This document shows, one piece after another, positions 61,554-64,000 of a DNA stretch of 64,000 bases. Source of the stretch: Pinibacter aurantiacus (GTDB lineage: Bacteria > Bacteroidota > Bacteroidia > Chitinophagales > Chitinophagaceae); assembly GCF_019130065.1 (NCBI RefSeq), contig NZ_JAHSPG010000002.1, forward strand, positions 372,001-436,000. Reading direction: 5' to 3'. The number at the start of each line of letters is the position of its first letter. Position 1 is the first letter of the stretch. The notes under the pieces are model-generated. The model ran no database searches. It was given only the letters and a program-made list of their open reading frames with translations, and was not told the DNA's origin. The position numbers and the translations under genes were made by a program.

Positions 61554-61822
61554 TCCGCGTCTCTTTTCATCGTCATTGCATCCTCATACGTTTTTCGGGA
61601 TTCATTGCTTAACGTATCGGGGTTGATATTAAGTTGGGGAATAATATCTAACAGGGTATTAATCCTGCCTTCCACTGGAAGAAATTTATTGAGAACGACT
61701 ACTTTTTTGGCTTCCAAAATACAATAACCGCTTTGAAAAGAGCCTCTTTCATATCGAATGATATAATCATTTTCCAATAAAATTCTTTCTACTTTTTCTA
61801 ACGTGTTTTGTGTGTATTTCAT
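61550..61822 (-). CDS. Conserved hypothetical protein, 90 residues
   Basis: A small soluble protein (MKYTQNTLEKVERILLENDY start) with a mixed alpha/beta pattern and a C-terminal RKTYEDAMTMKRDAE. I do not know its family, but the sequence looks like a conserved Bacteroidota protein rather than a random frame. It has its own terminator. The end of the frame touches the right arm of the preceding repeat. Confidence 0.65.
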   Translation of the reverse strand: MKYTQNTLEKVERILLENDYIIRYERGSFQSGYCILEAKKVVVLNKFLPVEGRINTLLDIIPQLNINPDTLSNESRKTYEDAMTMKRDAE

Positions 61823-61931
61823 GCGCTCAGGTTTCTGATTACTCTAAATTTATCACTGCAAATCTACCCCTATAAAGCGTTTTGGACATATTAGTTAACC
61901 TCAAATTATCCACAGGCAGCGCGAAGCGCTT

Positions 61932-62084
61932 TAATTTGAAAATTTGAGGATTTGAGAATTTGAAAATGAGCTGTGGGGCTCTCCGCAAGCTGTGTAGACT
62001 GTCATCGGATGCCACATTTCTGGACACGCTGAAGTCCTCGCGCTACCCCATTTTCAAATTTTCAAATTAGCACATTTTCAAATT
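61932..62084. repeat. Inverted repeat, word TTTGAAAA
   Basis: TTAATTTGAAAATTTGAGGA and extension (61932-61968) pairs with a right arm of CATTTTCAAATTTTCAAATT words (62048-62084). The right arm abuts the porX stop codon. Confidence 0.85.
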
Positions 62085-63642
62085 ATGCCTTATTGGTCAT
62101 TTTAATCACCGGAACGATCATTTCCTCCAGGCTTACGCCGCCATGCTGGAAGCTGTTTCGGTAGTAGTTTGCGAAATAGTTGTAGTTGTTGGGGTAGCAT
62201 AAATAGCCGTCTGCTTTGGCAAAAATGAATGACGAGTTTACAGTTGGTGTAGGCAATCCTGCCTCACGTGGGTCGCGGAAGGCAATTACCTCCTTTGGTT
62301 CGTAATTAAGATTGCGGCCGTGTTTATAACGAAGGTTGGTCGTTGTTTGTTTATCACCAATAACCTTGTGCGGGCTGTTTACACGCACACTGCCGTGATC
62401 GGTGGCAAGGATGATGTTTACCTTTTTGTCGGCAATGCGCTTTAGTGCCTGGTGCAACGGTGAATGCTCAAACCAGCTGGCAGTAATGCTTCTATAGCTC
62501 ATTTCATCGTTGGCAAGTTCTTTCAGCACTTCCATTTCGGTGCGGGCATGGCTAAGCATATCTACGAAGTTGTACACGATCACATTAAGATCGTTCTGCA
62601 GCAAATTGTGAATATTGCTCACCAGATCCTGACCTGCATTGTGATTCAAAACTTTTGTATAAGAAGTACGCAGGTTGTCTTTTTTCAAACGTTTCAACTG
62701 GTCTTTAAAAAATTCTTCTTCGTACAAATTCTTGCCGCCCTCTTCGTCGTCATTTTTCCACTGAACAGGAAATTTTTTCTCAATGTCTATCGGCAGCATT
62801 CCCGCGAAGATGGCGTTGCGTGCATATTGTGTGGCCGTTGGCAAAATGGCATAAAAAGAATCTTCCTGCAGTATGCGAAAGCTTTCAGCAAAAATTGGCT
62901 GAATGGCTTTCCATTGGTCAAATCGCAAATTGTCTATTAGTACAAAAAAAGTAGGTACGCCTTTTTCCAGGTGTGGCAGCACTTTGTACTGCAACAAAGT
63001 GTGCGACATGATGGGCATATCAACGCTTTTAGGATTTACCCATGATGAATAATTTTTGGAGATGAATTTTCCAAACTCTGTATTGGCCTCTTCCTTTTGT
63101 GTTTGGAAAACTTCGCGCATTTCAGGACTGTCGCTTTTTTCCATTTCAAGCTCCCAATAAACAAGTTTTTTATAGATTTCCATCCACTCGTTGTAATCGG
63201 GATTGCTGCTGAGTGCCATGAATAAATTTCTGAAGTCCTGCTGATAAGCTGAAGTAGTTTTTTCTGCCACCAGTCTTTTATTGTCGAGAATTTTTTTAAG
63301 GCTAAGCAAAACCTGGTTGGGGTTCACCGGTTTTATAAGGTAGTCGCTTATCTGGCTGCCGATAGCATCATCCATCACATTTTCCGTTTCATTTTTGGTA
63401 ATCATGATCACGGGAATCTGCTGGCTTATTTCTTTGATCTTTGCGAGGGTTTCAAGGCCTGAAATACCGGGCATGGATTCATCCAGCAATACAACATCTA
63501 CCATATTCTCCTTCACATAATCTATCGCATCAAACCCGTTTGACAAAGTATGCACCTGGTATCCCTTGTTTTCCAAAAACATTTTCTGTGATTGCAGGCT
63601 TTCCATTTCGTCGTCCACCCAAAGAATTGTAGCTACCGCCAT
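62083..63642 (-). CDS. porX: PorX-like response regulator with PglZ domain
   Basis: A 519-residue protein: a receiver domain with phospho-acceptor D54 (VVLLDESMPG), a linker, and from about residue 200 a PglZ (alkaline-phosphatase-fold) domain with active-site candidates D237 (VLIDNLRFDQ) and T269/T271 (AILPTATQ). This is the PorX layout; PorX regulates type IX secretion with PorY and its PglZ domain has phosphodiesterase activity in studied homologues. In this window a T9SS-tailed metzincin also occurs. It is flanked by two inverted repeats of different words. Confidence 0.94.
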   Translation of the reverse strand: MAVATILWVDDEMESLQSQKMFLENKGYQVHTLSNGFDAIDYVKENMVDVVLLDESMPGISGLETLAKIKEISQQIPVIMITKNETENVMDDAIGSQISDYLIKPVNPNQVLLSLKKILDNKRLVAEKTTSAYQQDFRNLFMALSSNPDYNEWMEIYKKLVYWELEMEKSDSPEMREVFQTQKEEANTEFGKFISKNYSSWVNPKSVDMPIMSHTLLQYKVLPHLEKGVPTFFVLIDNLRFDQWKAIQPIFAESFRILQEDSFYAILPTATQYARNAIFAGMLPIDIEKKFPVQWKNDDEEGGKNLYEEEFFKDQLKRLKKDNLRTSYTKVLNHNAGQDLVSNIHNLLQNDLNVIVYNFVDMLSHARTEMEVLKELANDEMSYRSITASWFEHSPLHQALKRIADKKVNIILATDHGSVRVNSPHKVIGDKQTTTNLRYKHGRNLNYEPKEVIAFRDPREAGLPTPTVNSSFIFAKADGYLCYPNNYNYFANYYRNSFQHGGVSLEEMIVPVIKMTNKA

Positions 63643-63648
63643 TTTAAA

Positions 63649-63790
63649 ATAATTAATAATTAATAATGAATAATTAATAAAGTGACATGTCTGCGGAAAA
63701 AAGTGATGTCACGAGTCTGTTTAAACAATAAAAAGACTACATTCTATAGCGAATGTAATCTTATTAATTATTCATTATTAATTATTAATT
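63649..63790. repeat. Inverted repeat, word TTAATAA
   Basis: AATAATTAATAATTAATAAT and extension (63649-63680) pairs with TTATTAATTATTCATTATTA and extension (63761-63790). The loop has its own ACATTCTATAGCGAATGT palindrome. Confidence 0.86.
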
Positions 63791-63835
63791 ACTCAAGGTT
63801 ATAGGTCAAAAATAAATTTTCCCTCCACTAAATTG

Positions 63836-63843
63836 TACATTTG
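63836..63843 (+). promoter_or_regulatory. Possible -7 element upstream of the HD-domain gene
   Basis: TACATTTG at 63836-63843 matches TAnnTTTG, 40 bp before the start at 63884. No TTG lies 19 bp upstream, so this is weak. Confidence 0.3.
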
Positions 63844-63883
63844 GGCTTTCCGCAAGAATTAATTTTAACAAAGCTGAAACAGC

Positions 63884-64000
63884 ATGGCAAATGTGACGAG
63901 AAAAATAATCAACGATCCCGTTTACGGCTTCATTACTATAGATCATCCGCTTTTATTTCAAATCATTGCTCATCCATATTATCAGCGTTTGCGCCGCATT
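63884..64000 (+). CDS. HD-domain phosphohydrolase, 5' part only
   Basis: The window ends after 39 codons (MANVTRKIINDPVYGFITID start and HPYYQRLRRI end). The DPVYGFI and HPYYQRLRR patterns match the N-terminus of HD-domain (dNTPase/SAMHD1-like) proteins. The catalytic HD residues lie beyond the window. It is divergent from porX. Confidence 0.8.
   Translation, partial: MANVTRKIINDPVYGFITIDHPLLFQIIAHPYYQRLRRI

Overview
The window looks like chromosomal DNA of a Bacteroidota bacterium, most likely Chitinophagaceae or a close relative. The signs are a PorX-type response regulator/PglZ protein, a secreted metalloprotease with a type IX secretion (T9SS) sorting tail, many secreted proteins and lipoproteins with short Bacteroidota-style signal sequences, TonB-domain and Wzi/RemB-like envelope proteins, promoters of the form TTG-N19-TAnnTTTG, and an AT-leaning composition by eye. 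I saw no rRNA, tRNA, CRISPR array, transposase or prophage. About 66 protein genes are supported, including two cut by the window edges and one 57-residue gene.

Layout. 1-6.9 kb: a cut lipoprotein, a class D beta-lactamase lipoprotein, a class II Fic protein behind phased palindromes, a sterol-desaturase-family enzyme, a serine-hydrolase-fold protein that has lost its catalytic residues, a Nei/Fpg glycosylase and a TIGR00266 protein. 7-19 kb: Bcp peroxiredoxin, 2-oxoacid:ferredoxin oxidoreductase alpha (no beta beside it), HIT protein, ruvC, a flippase-like membrane protein, pheT, zapA, YraN, manA. 19-30 kb: rnhA, an acyl-CoA carboxylase subunit, DUF3810 protease-like protein, a dCTP deaminase gene followed after 3 bp by a small caspase/CHAT-like protein, a phosphopantetheinyl transferase, a LytS/LytTR two-component pair, a HerA/YjgR-like ATPase and a membrane zinc peptidase. 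30-40 kb: radA, comF, a beta-helix lipoprotein, glutathione peroxidase, engB, YkuK-like protein, T9SS metzincin and CoA-binding protein.

40-48 kb is the accessory-looking part: desaturase, TIGR01777 reductase and MarR/GbsR regulator, then a compact cluster UbiA prenyltransferase - type III polyketide synthase - methyltransferase - FAD oxidoreductase, all on the minus strand, which predicts a prenylated and methylated phenolic or quinone-like lipid. 48-64 kb: pepE, an outer-membrane barrel, dihydroorotase, a short MutS-like ATPase, two complete clpP genes plus clpX, small membrane proteins, acyl-CoA dehydrogenase, a helix-hairpin-helix protein, an MBL-fold hydrolase, porX and the start of an HD-domain gene.

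The most striking structural signal is not a gene. About thirty gene borders carry long inverted repeats whose arms are built from a short word repeated several times (for example AATAACTG, GTTGTTA, TTGAGAG, TTAATAA, TTTGAAAA). The word differs between sites, the arms start at or inside the stop codon of one gene and end just before the next gene, and nearly always the purine-richer arm comes first. I know of no established function for them.
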